Program-made: the position numbers and the translations under genes
Origin: Methylobacterium radiotolerans JCM 2831
Lineage (GTDB): Bacteria; Pseudomonadota; Alphaproteobacteria; Rhizobiales; Beijerinckiaceae
Reading direction: 5' to 3'
DNA length: 64,000 nt
NCBI RefSeq assembly: GCF_000019725.1
Contig: NC_010505.1
Location: 682,001-746,000 of the forward strand
Part shown: one piece after another, positions 26,242 to 36,284 of the stretch
Position numbering within the stretch: the first letter of the stretch is position 1
Layout: every line of letters starts with the position of its first letter
Notes under the pieces: generated by a model
What the model saw: the letters and a program-made list of their open reading frames with translations, nothing else
Database searches by the model: none
What the model was told of the DNA's origin: nothing

Positions 26242-26868
26242 ATGTACCAGCCGCCGCATTTCCGGGACGATTCCCGCGCCGCGCAGCACGCGCTGATCCG
26301 CGCCAACCCGCTCGGCCTGCTGGTGACCGCCGGGGCGGGTGGCCTGACGGCCAACCCGATCCCGTTCCTGCTGGACGATGCCGGTCCCCACGGGGTGCTG
26401 CGGGCGCACCTCGCCCGCGCCAACCCGCAGGGTCAGGATCTCGCCGCGGCGGAAGAGTGCCTGGTCGTGTTCCAGGGGCCTCAGGGCTACGTCACGCCGA
26501 GCTGGTACGCGAGCAAGAGCGAGCACGGCCGGGTGGTCCCGACCTGGAACTACGCCACCGTCCACGCCTGGGGCCGGCCGCGGGTGATCGAGGATGCGGA
26601 CTGGCTCGGGCGCCAGATCGCCGACCTCACCGCTCTGCGTGAGGCGCCCCGGGCCGAGCCGTGGGCGGTCGCGGACGCGCCGGCGCCCTTCGTGGCCGCG
26701 CAGGTCCGGGGGATCCTCGGCATCGAGATTCCGATCACGCGGATCGAGGGGAAGTGGAAGATGAGCCAGAACAGGCCCGAGGCCGACCGACACGGGGTCA
26801 TCGCGGGGCTGCGCGCCGAGGGCGAGGCGGGTCTCGCCGGGCTAGTCGCCGAGCGGAGCGGGCTGTGA
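26242..26868 (+). CDS. PaiB-like FMN-binding protein
   Basis: A 208-residue protein of the FMN-binding negative transcriptional regulator family (PaiB type), with the split-barrel signatures PIPFLL, GYVTPSWY and VPTWNYATVHAWG. In Bacillus PaiB acts with the GNAT acetyltransferase PaiA on polyamines and regulates protease and sporulation genes. Here too a GNAT enzyme overlaps directly downstream, although it is of RimL rather than PaiA type. The ATG at 26242 matches the family N terminus MYQPPHF. Confidence 0.88.
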   Translation: MYQPPHFRDDSRAAQHALIRANPLGLLVTAGAGGLTANPIPFLLDDAGPHGVLRAHLARANPQGQDLAAAEECLVVFQGPQGYVTPSWYASKSEHGRVVPTWNYATVHAWGRPRVIEDADWLGRQIADLTALREAPRAEPWAVADAPAPFVAAQVRGILGIEIPITRIEGKWKMSQNRPEADRHGVIAGLRAEGEAGLAGLVAERSGL

Positions 26869-27581
26869 GCGCGCGCCTCAACGGCTTCGGCCAGCCCATT
26901 GGCCCGGCCTTGCCGGACTGGAGCCCGCGCCCGCGTCCGCCCCGCGCGCCGATGGAGGGCCGGTTCTGCCGGCTGGTACCCCTCGACGCCGCGGCGCACG
27001 CGGACGCGCTCTACGCCACCTACAGCGCCGCCCCCGACACGCGCGGCTGGACCTATCTCGGCGACGAGATGCCGGAGAGCGCGGAGGCTTATCGGGCGCG
27101 CCTGGCGACGCAGCAGGCGAGCGAGGACCCGCTGTTCCACGCGATCCTGGATCCCGCGAGCGGCGACGCCCTCGGGATCGCCTCGTATCTCCGGATCGAT
27201 CCCGGCAACGGCGTGATCGAGGTCGGCCACCTCCACTTCGGCCCGCGGCTGCAGCGGGCGCCCGCCGCCACGGAGGCCATGGCGCTGATGATGGCCCGCG
27301 CCTTCGACGAGCTCGGCTACCGACGCTACGAGTGGAAATGCGACAGCCTCAACGCCCCGTCCCGGGCGGCGGCGCTGCGGCTCGGCTTCACCTTCGAGGG
27401 CATCTTCCGCAACGCCGTGGTGGTGAAGGGCCGCTCCCGCGACACGGCGTGGTTCTCCATCACCGACGCCGAGTGGCCGCGGGTCCGCGCCGGCTTCGCG
27501 GCGTGGCTGGACCCGTCGAACTTCGACGGGGCGGGTCGCCAGCGGCGCGGGCTCGCGGACCTGCGCGTCGCCGCGGGCTGA
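26865..27581 (+). CDS. GNAT N-acetyltransferase, RimJ/RimL type
   Basis: A 238-residue acetyltransferase starting with GTG that overlaps the previous stop. Typical features are IEVGHLHFGPRLQRAPAATE (acetyl-CoA region) and WKCDSLNAPSRAAALRLGF. The N-terminal 35 residues (FGQPIGPALPDW) match a subgroup often annotated as GNAT proteins of unknown substrate. Its coupling to a PaiB-like gene and a MocR regulator suggests an amine or amino-acid substrate. Confidence 0.88.
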   Translation: MSARLNGFGQPIGPALPDWSPRPRPPRAPMEGRFCRLVPLDAAAHADALYATYSAAPDTRGWTYLGDEMPESAEAYRARLATQQASEDPLFHAILDPASGDALGIASYLRIDPGNGVIEVGHLHFGPRLQRAPAATEAMALMMARAFDELGYRRYEWKCDSLNAPSRAAALRLGFTFEGIFRNAVVVKGRSRDTAWFSITDAEWPRVRAGFAAWLDPSNFDGAGRQRRGLADLRVAAG

Positions 27582-27587
27582 GCCGAC

Positions 27588-29135
27588 TCAGGGGCCGCCG
27601 GCCAGGAACGCCTCCGCGCTGCGCAGGCTGAGCGCCATGATGGTCAGGGCCGGGTTCGCCGCGAGCGAACTCGGGAAGGTCGAGCCGTCGCAGATCCACA
27701 GGTTGTCGATGTCGAAGCTGCGGCCGTGCGGGTCGACCACGGCGCTCGAGCCGTCGCGGCCCATCCGACAGGTTCCGAGGGTGTGGGCGACGCGCTCCAG
27801 CACCCAGATGTCGTCCGCCCCCGCCTCCTCCCAGAGTCCGCGCATGACCTTCGTGGCGTGCGCGTTGAGGCGGTTCTCATTGGTGCTGTAGCCGAAGCTG
27901 ATCTGGGCCTTGCGCATCCCGTGCGCGTCGGTCTCGTCGGCGAGGGTCAGCACGTTGGCGTCGCAGGGCAGCGTCTCGCCGTTGATGCCGATGCCGGCGA
28001 GGTGGTTGTAGCGGTCGAGGTAGTCGAGGAGCGGCTGCCCCCACAGGCCGCGCCCCCGCGCCGCCGAGTTGCCGAAGGTCACCGGCACCACGCCGAGGCT
28101 CTGGATCAGGTAGCCGCCCGCGAAGTCGGCGCCGGCGCGGACGAAGTCCTCGGTGATCAGCGAGGACGGGTAGCCCCGGTTCATGCGCACCTCGTGGTCG
28201 AAGGTACCCCAGACCTGCGTCGCCACGTGGCCCATGTAGTTGCGCCCGATCTGGCCGCTGGAATTGGCGAGCCCGAGATGGAGCAACAGGCGCGGCGTCT
28301 CCACGGCCCCGGCGCAGAGGAAGACCGCGCCGCAGCGCTGCCGCCGCTCCGCGCCGTCCTGCCGGTAGACCACGCCGGTGATCCGGCCGTCGGCGCCGCG
28401 CTCCAGGCCGTGGACGAAGGCCTCGGCCCGGATCTCGGCGCCGCGGGCGACCGCGTAGGGCAGGTAGGTCACGTCCATGCTGGCCTTGGCGCCCGTGCGG
28501 CAGCCCTGGTGGCAGAAGCCGCAATTGATGCAGGCGTTGCGGCGCGGTCCGTCCTCGGACTGGAAGTCCCGCGAGACCACGGCGGCGGGCGCGTCCGCCC
28601 AACGGATGCCGCGGGCCTCGCAGGCCCGGGCCATGATCTGCGCCGGACCGTTGCGCGGGACCGGGGGCAGGGGATAGCGGCGGTCGGCATCCCACGGGTA
28701 GCTCTGCGCGCCCGAGACGCCGAGGAACCGCTCGACCCGCTCGTAGAACGGGAGCAGGTCCTCGTAGGTCAGCGGCCAGTCGACACCTTCCCCCGACTCC
28801 GTGTGCAGACGCAGGTCGCGGGCGTCGGCCCGGGGCACGAAAGCGCCCCAGTGCAGCGTCGAGCCGCCGACGCCGGTGCCGCTGTTGTTCGCCCCGAAGG
28901 CTTCCGGAGTCGAGCCGCCGCTCAGCCGCTCCTCGGTCCAGTAGATCTCGTCCGCGAGCGTCTCGTCGAAGGCGAAGCGCTCCGGCGTGAAGTTCGGTCC
29001 GGCCTCCAGGGCCACGACCTTCAGCCCCGAAGCGGCGAGGCGCGCGAGGAGCGGCGCGCCGCCCGCGCCGGTCCCCACCACGACCGCGTCGACGACCTCG
29101 TCCGCGCGGTAGGTCCGCATCCCCGCGAGGTTCAT
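27588..29135 (-). CDS. GMC-family dehydrogenase with Fe-S-type cysteine cluster
   Basis: This 515-residue FAD-dependent oxidoreductase belongs to the group with gluconate 2-dehydrogenase and FAD glucose dehydrogenase. The FAD site is [17 protein letters not shown] (about 18-34) and the C-terminal GMC block has HTLGTCRMG and NPALTIMAL, with the catalytic His/Asn region. A cysteine cluster [11 protein letters not shown] (about 205-215) suggests an Fe-S centre for passing electrons to a membrane cytochrome. The substrate (sugar, sugar acid or alcohol) is not known. Its start overlaps the stop of the upstream fusion gene. Confidence 0.88.
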   Translation of the reverse strand: MNLAGMRTYRADEVVDAVVVGTGAGGAPLLARLAASGLKVVALEAGPNFTPERFAFDETLADEIYWTEERLSGGSTPEAFGANNSGTGVGGSTLHWGAFVPRADARDLRLHTESGEGVDWPLTYEDLLPFYERVERFLGVSGAQSYPWDADRRYPLPPVPRNGPAQIMARACEARGIRWADAPAAVVSRDFQSEDGPRRNACINCGFCHQGCRTGAKASMDVTYLPYAVARGAEIRAEAFVHGLERGADGRITGVVYRQDGAERRQRCGAVFLCAGAVETPRLLLHLGLANSSGQIGRNYMGHVATQVWGTFDHEVRMNRGYPSSLITEDFVRAGADFAGGYLIQSLGVVPVTFGNSAARGRGLWGQPLLDYLDRYNHLAGIGINGETLPCDANVLTLADETDAHGMRKAQISFGYSTNENRLNAHATKVMRGLWEEAGADDIWVLERVAHTLGTCRMGRDGSSAVVDPHGRSFDIDNLWICDGSTFPSSLAANPALTIMALSLRSAEAFLAGGP

Positions 29136-30583
29136 CGTCCCGCCTCCGTCCGCAGCGCCCGTGGCTCCCAGGGTTCCGGCGCGTCGAGCCCGACGGCGCG
29201 GAAGCCCGGCAGGTCGTCGGCGATCTCGCCCGGCCGGTCGCCGCCGGCACCGATGCCCGAGAAGCCGATCCGCGCCAGCGCTGCCGGGTGGCCGAGCCAG
29301 AGACGGACCGCGTCGGCACGGAGATCCTCGAACCAGAGCCGCATCCGGTCGGCGTCGAGGCGTCCACCGAGGCTCTCCGGAACCTTCAGCCCCGCGCGCT
29401 CGCACAGGGTGAGCAGCCCGTCCTGCTCGGCCGCGTCGAGGGCGACGAAGGGGCGGTCCCGGGCGACGCGGGCGGCGGCGTCGAGGGTGCGCAGGGCGGC
29501 GCGGTAGGCCTCCGCGTCCGGCGGCAGCGCCGCGAAGCGCCAGCCATCGCCGTCGCCGGATGCCAGCCGCCGGTCGAGGCGGGCGGCCAGATCGAGGTGC
29601 GGAACCGGCATCGCGCGGGCGAGGGCGGCCCGCAGGATCGCGAGCTCCACCGCGTCGAGGGCCGCCGGTTGATAGGCGGGATCGTCCGGCGCGACGCGCG
29701 CCGCCAGGGTGCCGCGCAGGCGGCTGTTCACCCGTTCGGAGGCGATCAGCGCCGCGTAGTCCGGCGGGACCGCCGGGCCGGCCTCCACGGACCGGCGTGG
29801 CCGGTCGCCGAGATGGGCGCGCAGGTGGTCGGCCAGGGCGGCGGGTCGCTCCAGCGGCAGGAGGTGGCCGACGCCGTCGACGGTGACGAGGTGATGGTGC
29901 GCGAGATGGGGCACCGTGAGGGCCCGCTGCGCGTCCGGCCCGAGGTCGGCATCCTCGGAACCGGCCAGGATCAGCGCCGGGGTGCGCAGGATCCCGATGC
30001 GGCGGCACCAATCCTCGTTCGCGCCCTCCTCGAGCCACGCCTTCCAGGCGGCGGGCTCGGCCCGCAGGACGTCGGCCACCGCCCGCGCCTCGGTCTCCGG
30101 ATCCAGGCCGTCGCCCACGTTGGCGCGCACGAAGGCCTCGGCCTCGCGGCGCCGAGTCTCGGGGTCCGCGTCGATCCAGGCGAGCATCTCGGCACGCCGG
30201 TCCTCCGGGATCGGCTCCGGGCTCGGCGGCGAGCCGGAGACCAGGATGAGGTCGGTGAGGCCCGTCAGTCCCGCCTCGCCATCCTCGGCCCGGCGCGCGA
30301 GCGCCAGGGCCACCTTGGCCCCCATGCTGTGCCCGGCGATTCCGAACCGCGCCGGTGCCCGCGCGCGGATGGCCTCGGCCACGTGATCGGCCATCGCGGC
30401 GACGGAATAGCCCGGCGTGTCCGCGGCGTCGCCGAATCCCGGCAAGTCTACCGGCACGCAAGTCAACGGCATCCCGTCGAGGGCGCGCGCGAGACGCTCC
30501 CAACTTCGGGCACTTCCGCCCAGGAAGTGCAGGCAGAACAGGACTTCGGGTTCAGACATCGCCGAGACATCGCGCGGCGCCAC
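29132..30583 (-). CDS. alpha/beta hydrolase fused to a dehydrogenase small-subunit domain
   Basis: A 483-residue two-domain protein. Residues about 12-265 form a complete alpha/beta hydrolase with nucleophile GHSMGAK, Asp in [10 protein letters not shown] and His in [10 protein letters not shown]. Residues about 285-440 ([19 protein letters not shown] ... [20 protein letters not shown]) resemble the gluconate 2-dehydrogenase subunit 3 family, the usual small partner of GMC dehydrogenases. In most genomes that subunit is a separate gene with a Tat signal; here it has no signal and is fused to a hydrolase. It overlaps the GMC gene by 4 bp, so the two act together. Met9 is an alternative start. 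Confidence 0.78.
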   Translation of the reverse strand: MAPRDVSAMSEPEVLFCLHFLGGSARSWERLARALDGMPLTCVPVDLPGFGDAADTPGYSVAAMADHVAEAIRARAPARFGIAGHSMGAKVALALARRAEDGEAGLTGLTDLILVSGSPPSPEPIPEDRRAEMLAWIDADPETRRREAEAFVRANVGDGLDPETEARAVADVLRAEPAAWKAWLEEGANEDWCRRIGILRTPALILAGSEDADLGPDAQRALTVPHLAHHHLVTVDGVGHLLPLERPAALADHLRAHLGDRPRRSVEAGPAVPPDYAALIASERVNSRLRGTLAARVAPDDPAYQPAALDAVELAILRAALARAMPVPHLDLAARLDRRLASGDGDGWRFAALPPDAEAYRAALRTLDAAARVARDRPFVALDAAEQDGLLTLCERAGLKVPESLGGRLDADRMRLWFEDLRADAVRLWLGHPAALARIGFSGIGAGGDRPGEIADDLPGFRAVGLDAPEPWEPRALRTEAGR

Positions 30584-30684
30584 AATGCTTCAAGCGTACG
30601 CGACGCCGCATGCGCGAAGTCTTGTCCCGGACCCGTTGGCCCAGTCGTGACCGCGTGCGATCAGGAGGGTCGGAGGAGGCGGCG

Positions 30685-31437
30685 ATGGCGGATCTCGAAC
30701 AGGCCTGGCGCGTGGAGGAGGCCTGCCTCAACGCTTGGCCGAGCCCGCGCGAGCTCCTAGTGCACGGTTATCTGCTGCGCGCCGCCGGAGGCCGCTCGAA
30801 GCGGCAGAATTCCGTGAACCCCATGCGCGGCAGCGGCGCGCCCGGACCGGCCGTCGAGGCCGCGCGCGCGATCTACGGACGCCTGGGACAGCGCCCGATC
30901 TTCCGCGTGCCGGCGATTGCGCCGCAGATGGAGCCGCTCCTCGCCGGCGGCGATTACACCGTGGTCGACGAGACCTGCACGCTGATCCGCGCCCTCGACG
31001 ACGTGCCGACCGCGCCCGATCCAACGGTGGCAGTCGCCGCGGCGCCGGGGCCGGACTGGCTGGCCCTGCGCGACGCGGTGAACCGCGCCGATGCCGCGGC
31101 CGCGCAGGTGTTCCGCGACACCGTCAACGCCCTGGCCCTGCCGCGGGCCTTCGCGGCCGCCGCGGCCGAGGGCGGCATCGGCGCCATCGCCTTCGGGGTG
31201 CTCGATCGCGAGCTGATGGTCATCGAGGCGGTGGCGACGCCCGAACCCCTGCGGGGCCGCGGCCATGCCCGGCGCGCGGTCGGCGCGCTGCTGCGCTGGG
31301 GCCGGGCGGAGGGCGCCCGGGCCGCCTGCCTGCAGGTCGTCGCCGCGAACACGCCGGCACGGGCGCTCTACCGCACCCTCGGCTTCGAGCACGAGTTGTA
31401 CCGCTATCACTATCGGGTCGGCCCGGAGCCTAGCTGA
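30685..31437 (+). CDS. GNAT-domain acetyltransferase
   Basis: A 250-residue protein whose C-terminal half is a GNAT fold (LRGRGHARRAVGALLRWGRAE and NTPARALYRTLGFEHE). The N-terminal half (ACLNAWPSPRELLVHGYLLRAAGG) matches a subgroup that often acts on amino acids or peptides. A strong ribosome binding site (GGAGGAGG) precedes the ATG at 30685. It is divergent from the hydrolase fusion gene with a 101-bp gap. Confidence 0.85.
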   Translation: MADLEQAWRVEEACLNAWPSPRELLVHGYLLRAAGGRSKRQNSVNPMRGSGAPGPAVEAARAIYGRLGQRPIFRVPAIAPQMEPLLAGGDYTVVDETCTLIRALDDVPTAPDPTVAVAAAPGPDWLALRDAVNRADAAAAQVFRDTVNALALPRAFAAAAAEGGIGAIAFGVLDRELMVIEAVATPEPLRGRGHARRAVGALLRWGRAEGARAACLQVVAANTPARALYRTLGFEHELYRYHYRVGPEPS

Positions 31438-31488
31438 GACGCGGTGGGGGGCTCGGCCCAGTTCCTTCATCCGGCCCCGGCCGTCGTC

Positions 31489-33189
31489 TCAGGCGTCGAA
31501 CAGCGATCCCTGCCGCGTCGCGGCAGGGCGCGTGCCGGTCCGCTTGCCCGGCGCCGCCGGTGCGGCCGCGCCGCCGCGACGTCCGGGCTTCGCCGGCCGG
31601 GACGGATCGACCGGCAAGGACGGATCGTCCGTCCCGTCGGGCACGGCCGTCACGGTCCCGTCGGCGAATTGCAGGCTGAGACGCTGCGCCGCCGCCGCCG
31701 CCGCCGCGCGGCGGACGGGGAGCCCCGCGGCGTCGCGCACCAGCACGTAGCCCCGGTCGAGCACCGCGCGGTAGCTCAGGGAGCCGAGCAGGCCCGCGAG
31801 ACCGTCGAGCCGGTCGCGGCGCCGCTCGATGCCGCGCGCACCCGCCTGGGCGAGGCGCTCCGACAGGGCGAGCAGCCGGTCGGTTCGGCGCGCCTGCAGC
31901 GCCCGGGCCCGTTCCAGGCTGGCCTCGCGCGCGACGACGAGGCGTCGCCCGAGCTGGATCAGGGCCTCGCCCTTGCGCTGGACATCGTTGCGCAGGGCGT
32001 GGAGCGGCCGGTGGTCGATCCGCGCCAGCCGCGCGCGTGCGTTGGCGAGGGCCACGTCGGGCGAGCGCCGGGCCATCCGGTCGAGCAGGAGCTGGAGCCG
32101 CGCGCGGTGGCGGCTCGCGCCCGCCGCCAGCGCCGGGGCGAGGCGCGCCTCGGCGAGGTCGAGCCGCTGGCGCTTGGCCGCCAGCAGGGCGTCGGCGCTC
32201 GGCAAGGCGCGCCCGAGAGCGCGCAGGTCGGAGCGGTCGCGGTCGATCCGGCGCCCGACCGCTCCCCTGCCGCGGGCCGCCAGGTCCGCCACCGTGGCGA
32301 TCAGGTCGGCGCGGACCGGCACCGCCATCTCGGCGGCGCCCGTCGGGGTCGGCGCGCGGCGATCCGAGACGTAGTCGATCAGCGTGGTGTCGGTCTCGTG
32401 CCCCACCGCCGAGATCAGCGGGATCGCGCTCGCGAAGGCGGCGCGGACGACGCACTCCTCGTTGAAGGCCCAGAGATCCTCGATGGAGCCGCCGCCGCGG
32501 GCCACGATGAGCACGTCCGGGCGCGGGATCGGGCCCCCGGCCGGGAGGGCGTTGAAGCCGCGGATCGCGGCCGCGACTTCCTCGGCCGCGCCGTCGCCCT
32601 GAACCCGCACCGGCCAGACCAGGACCGGCCGGGGGAAGCGGTCCTCCAGCCGGTGGAGGATGTCGCGGATCACCGCGCCGGTCGGCGAGGTGACGACGCC
32701 GACCACCCGCGGCAGGTAGGGGATCGGCCGCTTGTGGTCCGGCGCGAAGAGACCCTCGGCGGCGAGCTGCTTCTTGCGCTCCTCCAGGAGCGCCATCCAG
32801 GCGCCGAGCCCGGCAGGCTCCAGGCTCTCGATGACGATCTGGTACGAGGACTTGCCCGCGAAGGTCGTGATACGGCCGGTGGCGACGACCTCCAGACCCT
32901 CCTGAGGTCTCTGGCGAAGTCGTCCGAACACGCCCTTCCAGACCACCGCGTCGATCCGCGCCTGCCCGTCCTTCAGGGAGAAGTAGGCGTGGCCCGAGCC
33001 GTGCTGGCCGCGATACCCCGAGATCTCGCCGCGCAGGCGGACGTGCCCGAAGGCGTCCTCGAGGGTGCGCTTCAGGGCGCCCGCGAGCTCGCCCACCGAC
33101 CATTCCGGCTGGTTCGCGTTGAGCACGCTGGTCGGCGGGATGTCCGCCGCGGGCTGGGCTGCGGGGCGCGGGGGCGGCACGAGGGGCAT
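31489..33189 (-). CDS. xseA: exodeoxyribonuclease VII large subunit
   Basis: XseA degrades single-stranded DNA with XseB. The N-terminal OB fold (SVGELAGALKRTLEDAFGHV...RGEISGYRGQHGSGHAYFSLKD in part) and the catalytic core (RPDVLIVARGGGSIEDLWAFN, SAVGHETDTTLID) are clear, followed by a long helical region. The 566 residues exceed the ~450 of E. coli because of a Pro/Gly/Ala-rich C-terminal extension. xseB is not in this window. Confidence 0.95.
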   Translation of the reverse strand: MPLVPPPRPAAQPAADIPPTSVLNANQPEWSVGELAGALKRTLEDAFGHVRLRGEISGYRGQHGSGHAYFSLKDGQARIDAVVWKGVFGRLRQRPQEGLEVVATGRITTFAGKSSYQIVIESLEPAGLGAWMALLEERKKQLAAEGLFAPDHKRPIPYLPRVVGVVTSPTGAVIRDILHRLEDRFPRPVLVWPVRVQGDGAAEEVAAAIRGFNALPAGGPIPRPDVLIVARGGGSIEDLWAFNEECVVRAAFASAIPLISAVGHETDTTLIDYVSDRRAPTPTGAAEMAVPVRADLIATVADLAARGRGAVGRRIDRDRSDLRALGRALPSADALLAAKRQRLDLAEARLAPALAAGASRHRARLQLLLDRMARRSPDVALANARARLARIDHRPLHALRNDVQRKGEALIQLGRRLVVAREASLERARALQARRTDRLLALSERLAQAGARGIERRRDRLDGLAGLLGSLSYRAVLDRGYVLVRDAAGLPVRRAAAAAAAQRLSLQFADGTVTAVPDGTDDPSLPVDPSRPAKPGRRGGAAAPAAPGKRTGTRPAATRQGSLFDA

Positions 33190-33313
33190 GGCCGGACGCT
33201 AGGGGGCTCCGGCGGGACAGTCAAAGGGCCGCTGTGGAGACGGGCTCGTGCGCGTCCCGAGCCGGGCTGGCCGCGACAGCGGCGCCGTCTGTCCTATCGG
33301 AAGGTTCCGCCGC

Positions 33314-34786
33314 CTACTCCACGGCGAGCTCGCGCGGCCGGTCGGAGATCGCCACCGGCGGGACCAGCAGCGACAGGAGCAGGGTCAGCACCGCCACGGC
33401 GAACACCGTCCAGAACGTGCCGTGCAGCGCGTGCTGCAGGCCGCCCCGGATCGCCTCCCCGCCGGCCCCGAGGCTTGCCGGATCGTCGAGCAGGCGGCGG
33501 AGCTGATCGGAATTCACCGCCGGGCCGCTCGACGGATTGGCGAGCCGGTAATTCAGCACGGCCCCGAGGACGGTCGCGCCGAGCGTCGAGCCGAGGTTGC
33601 GCGAGAAGATGTTCGAGGCCGTCGCCGCCCCGCGCTGCGCCCAGGCGACGCTGTCCTGGATGATCACGATGGCGGCGGTGGACAGGAAGCCCATGCCGAG
33701 CCCCATCACGACCGAGCCGCAGGCCGCCACCACCGGGGAGGTGTCCGTTCCGAGCGCGACGAAGGCGACCGCGCCGAGGGGCAGGAGCGTCGCGCCGACC
33801 AGCAGGATGGGGCGCAGGCCGAACCGGACGAAGCTGCGCGCCGCCGTAGTGGCGCCGATCGGCCAGCCGAGCACCATCAGGGTCAGGGTCAGGCCGGCGA
33901 TCAGGGGCGATTGCCGCAGCACGCCCTGCACGTACATCGGCAGGAACGCCGTGAGCCCGATCACCGTCATGCCGGAGAGGAGCGTCGCGGTGTTGGCGGT
34001 GGCGATGGGGCGCTGCATCCACAGGCGGATGTCGAGCATCGGGTCCGGCGCGCGCCGCTCCTGGACGACGAACAGGAGCGCGGCCACCACGAAGGCCAGC
34101 GCCGGCCACAGGGCGGCCTCGGCCGACTCGCCCGCCTCGGTCAGCGCGATCATCAGCGCCGCGATGGCGGCGGTGAACAGGGCCGCGCCGATCGCGTCGA
34201 TCTGGCGAGGGCGGCGCTCGACGCCCTCGTGGAGGAAGCGCAGGAACAGGCCGGCCGCGATCACGCCGACCGGCAGGTTGATCCAGAAGATCCAGGGCCA
34301 GCTCAGGTGACCGATGATCAGGCCGCCGACCAGCGGGCCGGCCACCGAGGAGATGCCCCAGACGCTGGCGAGATAGCCCTGGACCCGGCCGCGTTCCCGC
34401 GCCGCGTACAGGTCGCCGACGACGGTCAGGCTCACCGGCTGGATCGCCCCGGCGCCGACGCCCTGGATGAGGCGGAACAGGATCAGCGAGGGCATGGACC
34501 ACGCGAGCCCGCACAGGAGTGAGCCCGCCAGGAACACCGCGATGCCGAACAGCAGCACCGGCCGACGCCCGTACAGGTCCGAGAGCTTGCCGAACACCAC
34601 CGTGGTGGCCGTCTGGGTCAGCAGGAAGGAGGCGAACACCCAGGCGTAGAGGTGGAGGTCGCCGAGCTGGCCGGCGATCTGCGGCATCGCCGTCGAGACG
34701 ATCGTCGCCTCGATGGCGATCATGAACATCGCCGCCATCACCGCGGCGAGGACCAGCGGGCGGCGCGTCTCTGAGGGCGTGGGCAT
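33314..34786 (-). CDS. MFS drug efflux transporter, DHA2 type
   Basis: A 490-residue inner-membrane protein with about 14 membrane segments, of the EmrB/QacA group. Motif A is GKLSDLYGRRPVLL and the antiporter motif C is SVAGPLVGGLI. It should export a drug or small organic molecule in exchange for protons. No dedicated regulator or membrane-fusion gene lies next to it. Confidence 0.9.
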   Translation of the reverse strand: MPTPSETRRPLVLAAVMAAMFMIAIEATIVSTAMPQIAGQLGDLHLYAWVFASFLLTQTATTVVFGKLSDLYGRRPVLLFGIAVFLAGSLLCGLAWSMPSLILFRLIQGVGAGAIQPVSLTVVGDLYAARERGRVQGYLASVWGISSVAGPLVGGLIIGHLSWPWIFWINLPVGVIAAGLFLRFLHEGVERRPRQIDAIGAALFTAAIAALMIALTEAGESAEAALWPALAFVVAALLFVVQERRAPDPMLDIRLWMQRPIATANTATLLSGMTVIGLTAFLPMYVQGVLRQSPLIAGLTLTLMVLGWPIGATTAARSFVRFGLRPILLVGATLLPLGAVAFVALGTDTSPVVAACGSVVMGLGMGFLSTAAIVIIQDSVAWAQRGAATASNIFSRNLGSTLGATVLGAVLNYRLANPSSGPAVNSDQLRRLLDDPASLGAGGEAIRGGLQHALHGTFWTVFAVAVLTLLLSLLVPPVAISDRPRELAVE

Positions 34787-34967
34787 CGCGCCGGTCTAGG
34801 CCCGCCGCGCCTGCCTACCTAGCGTTGAACACGGCATCCGGCTCCTCCGCGGCGAGATCCGTGCGCGAGCGCACATACCCGGGGCGCGGGCTCCGCGTCG
34901 GACGCATGGATGAGGCGCCGCGATGCGATCCGTGCATACATAATCCGCGATGACCCGAATTTGCCGA
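34787..34967. other. intergenic region between the two MFS genes
   Basis: 181 bp without a supported gene, containing the promoter of the DHA2 transporter on the minus strand. No terminator could be assigned. Confidence 0.4.
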
Positions 34968-36284
34968 TCACGCCTCGGAATCGGCGTCGAGGTCGCGCCC
35001 GCGCGTCTCGGGCAGCAGGACAGCCGCGATCGTCCCGACGAGGCTGAACGCGGCGAGGTAGTAGGCCGGCGCGAGCCGGTCGCCGGTCGCGGCGATCAGC
35101 CAGTTCACCACATAGTTGGTGCTGCCGCCGAACACCGAGACGGAGACCGCGTAGACGATCGACAATCCGGCGCTGCGCACCGCCCGGGGCAGGGCCTCGG
35201 GGATGCCGACGATCACCGCCGCGGCGTTGATGGACGACAGGGCCGAGAGCAGGAAGGTGACCGCGTACACGCTGGCGGCGCTCGGCGCCCGCACCACCCA
35301 GGCGAAGGCCGGGATCGCCAGGATCAGGATCAGCGCCCGCGGCCAGATCATCACCGGTCGCCGCCCGTACCGGTCGGCCAGCCAGCCGCCGAGCAGCGGG
35401 AAGATCACCGAGGCGAGCCCGAGCGCGATCGGCACCGCCGTGGCGGCGGTCTCGCTCAGGCCGAGGGTTGCGCCGGCGAAGACCGGCATGTTGGTGCCGA
35501 CCGCGTTCGACACGGTCGAGGCCGCGATGACCAGGAAGGTCAGGCCCAGCAGGCGGCCGTGCTCGCGCAGGAGCCGGCCGACCACCGCCGTCGTCGAGGC
35601 CGCCGCGTGCGGATCCTCCTCGGCGCCGGCCGTCTCGGGCAGGTGACTGCGGATGACGAGGCCGACCGGCACGACGCACAGGCCGAGGGCGAACATCAGC
35701 CGCCAGCCCCACTGCGCCATCGCCTGATCGCCGACCGCGAGCGCCAGGGCGGTCGCGACGATCCCGGCGAACAGGGCCGCGCAGCCCTGGCTGGCGATCT
35801 GCCAGCTCGTCACGAAGCCGCGCCGGTCCGGGGGCGCGGCTTCCAGCAGGAAGGCCGTCGAGGGGCCGACCTCGCCGCCGAGGGCGAGACCCTGCACGAG
35901 GCGGCCGGCAATGACGATGACCTGCGCCCAGCCGCCGATCGTCGCGTAGGAGGGGCAGGCGGCCAGCAGGACCATGCCGACCGCCATCAGCGCGATGGTG
36001 ATCAGCATCGCGGGCTTGCGGCCGGCCCGGTCCGCGAAAGCGCCGATCAGCACGCCGCCGATGGGCCGCATGACGTAGCCGATGCCGAACAGGGCGAGCG
36101 ATGCCAGCAGGCTGTGGGTCGGGTCGTTCGCCGGGAAGAAGGCCTCGCCGATCGGCTTGGCGAAGAAGGCGTAGACGGTGAAATCGTAGAACTCGAGGGC
36201 GTTGCCCAGGACGACGGCCCCGACCGACTTGCGGTCGAGGGCGGGATGATGCGCGCCGGGATGCGGTGCGGTCCGGGCGTCCAT
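34968..36284 (-). CDS. MFS transporter, metabolite:H+ symporter family
   Basis: A 438-residue membrane protein of the ProP/KgtP-like symporter group, with NALEFYDFTVYAFFAKPIG at the N terminus and AFADRAGRKPAMLITI as MFS motif A. It should import a carboxylate or osmolyte with protons. The ATG overlaps the stop of the Rmf-like gene by one base, so the two are probably co-translated. Confidence 0.9.
   Translation of the reverse strand: MDARTAPHPGAHHPALDRKSVGAVVLGNALEFYDFTVYAFFAKPIGEAFFPANDPTHSLLASLALFGIGYVMRPIGGVLIGAFADRAGRKPAMLITIALMAVGMVLLAACPSYATIGGWAQVIVIAGRLVQGLALGGEVGPSTAFLLEAAPPDRRGFVTSWQIASQGCAALFAGIVATALALAVGDQAMAQWGWRLMFALGLCVVPVGLVIRSHLPETAGAEEDPHAAASTTAVVGRLLREHGRLLGLTFLVIAASTVSNAVGTNMPVFAGATLGLSETAATAVPIALGLASVIFPLLGGWLADRYGRRPVMIWPRALILILAIPAFAWVVRAPSAASVYAVTFLLSALSSINAAAVIVGIPEALPRAVRSAGLSIVYAVSVSVFGGSTNYVVNWLIAATGDRLAPAYYLAAFSLVGTIAAVLLPETRGRDLDADSEA

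Noticed and set aside
27588-30503. A 971-codon minus-strand frame containing the GMC domain
   Set aside because: The upstream part is out of frame with the hydrolase fusion gene. The GMC protein starts normally at 29135.
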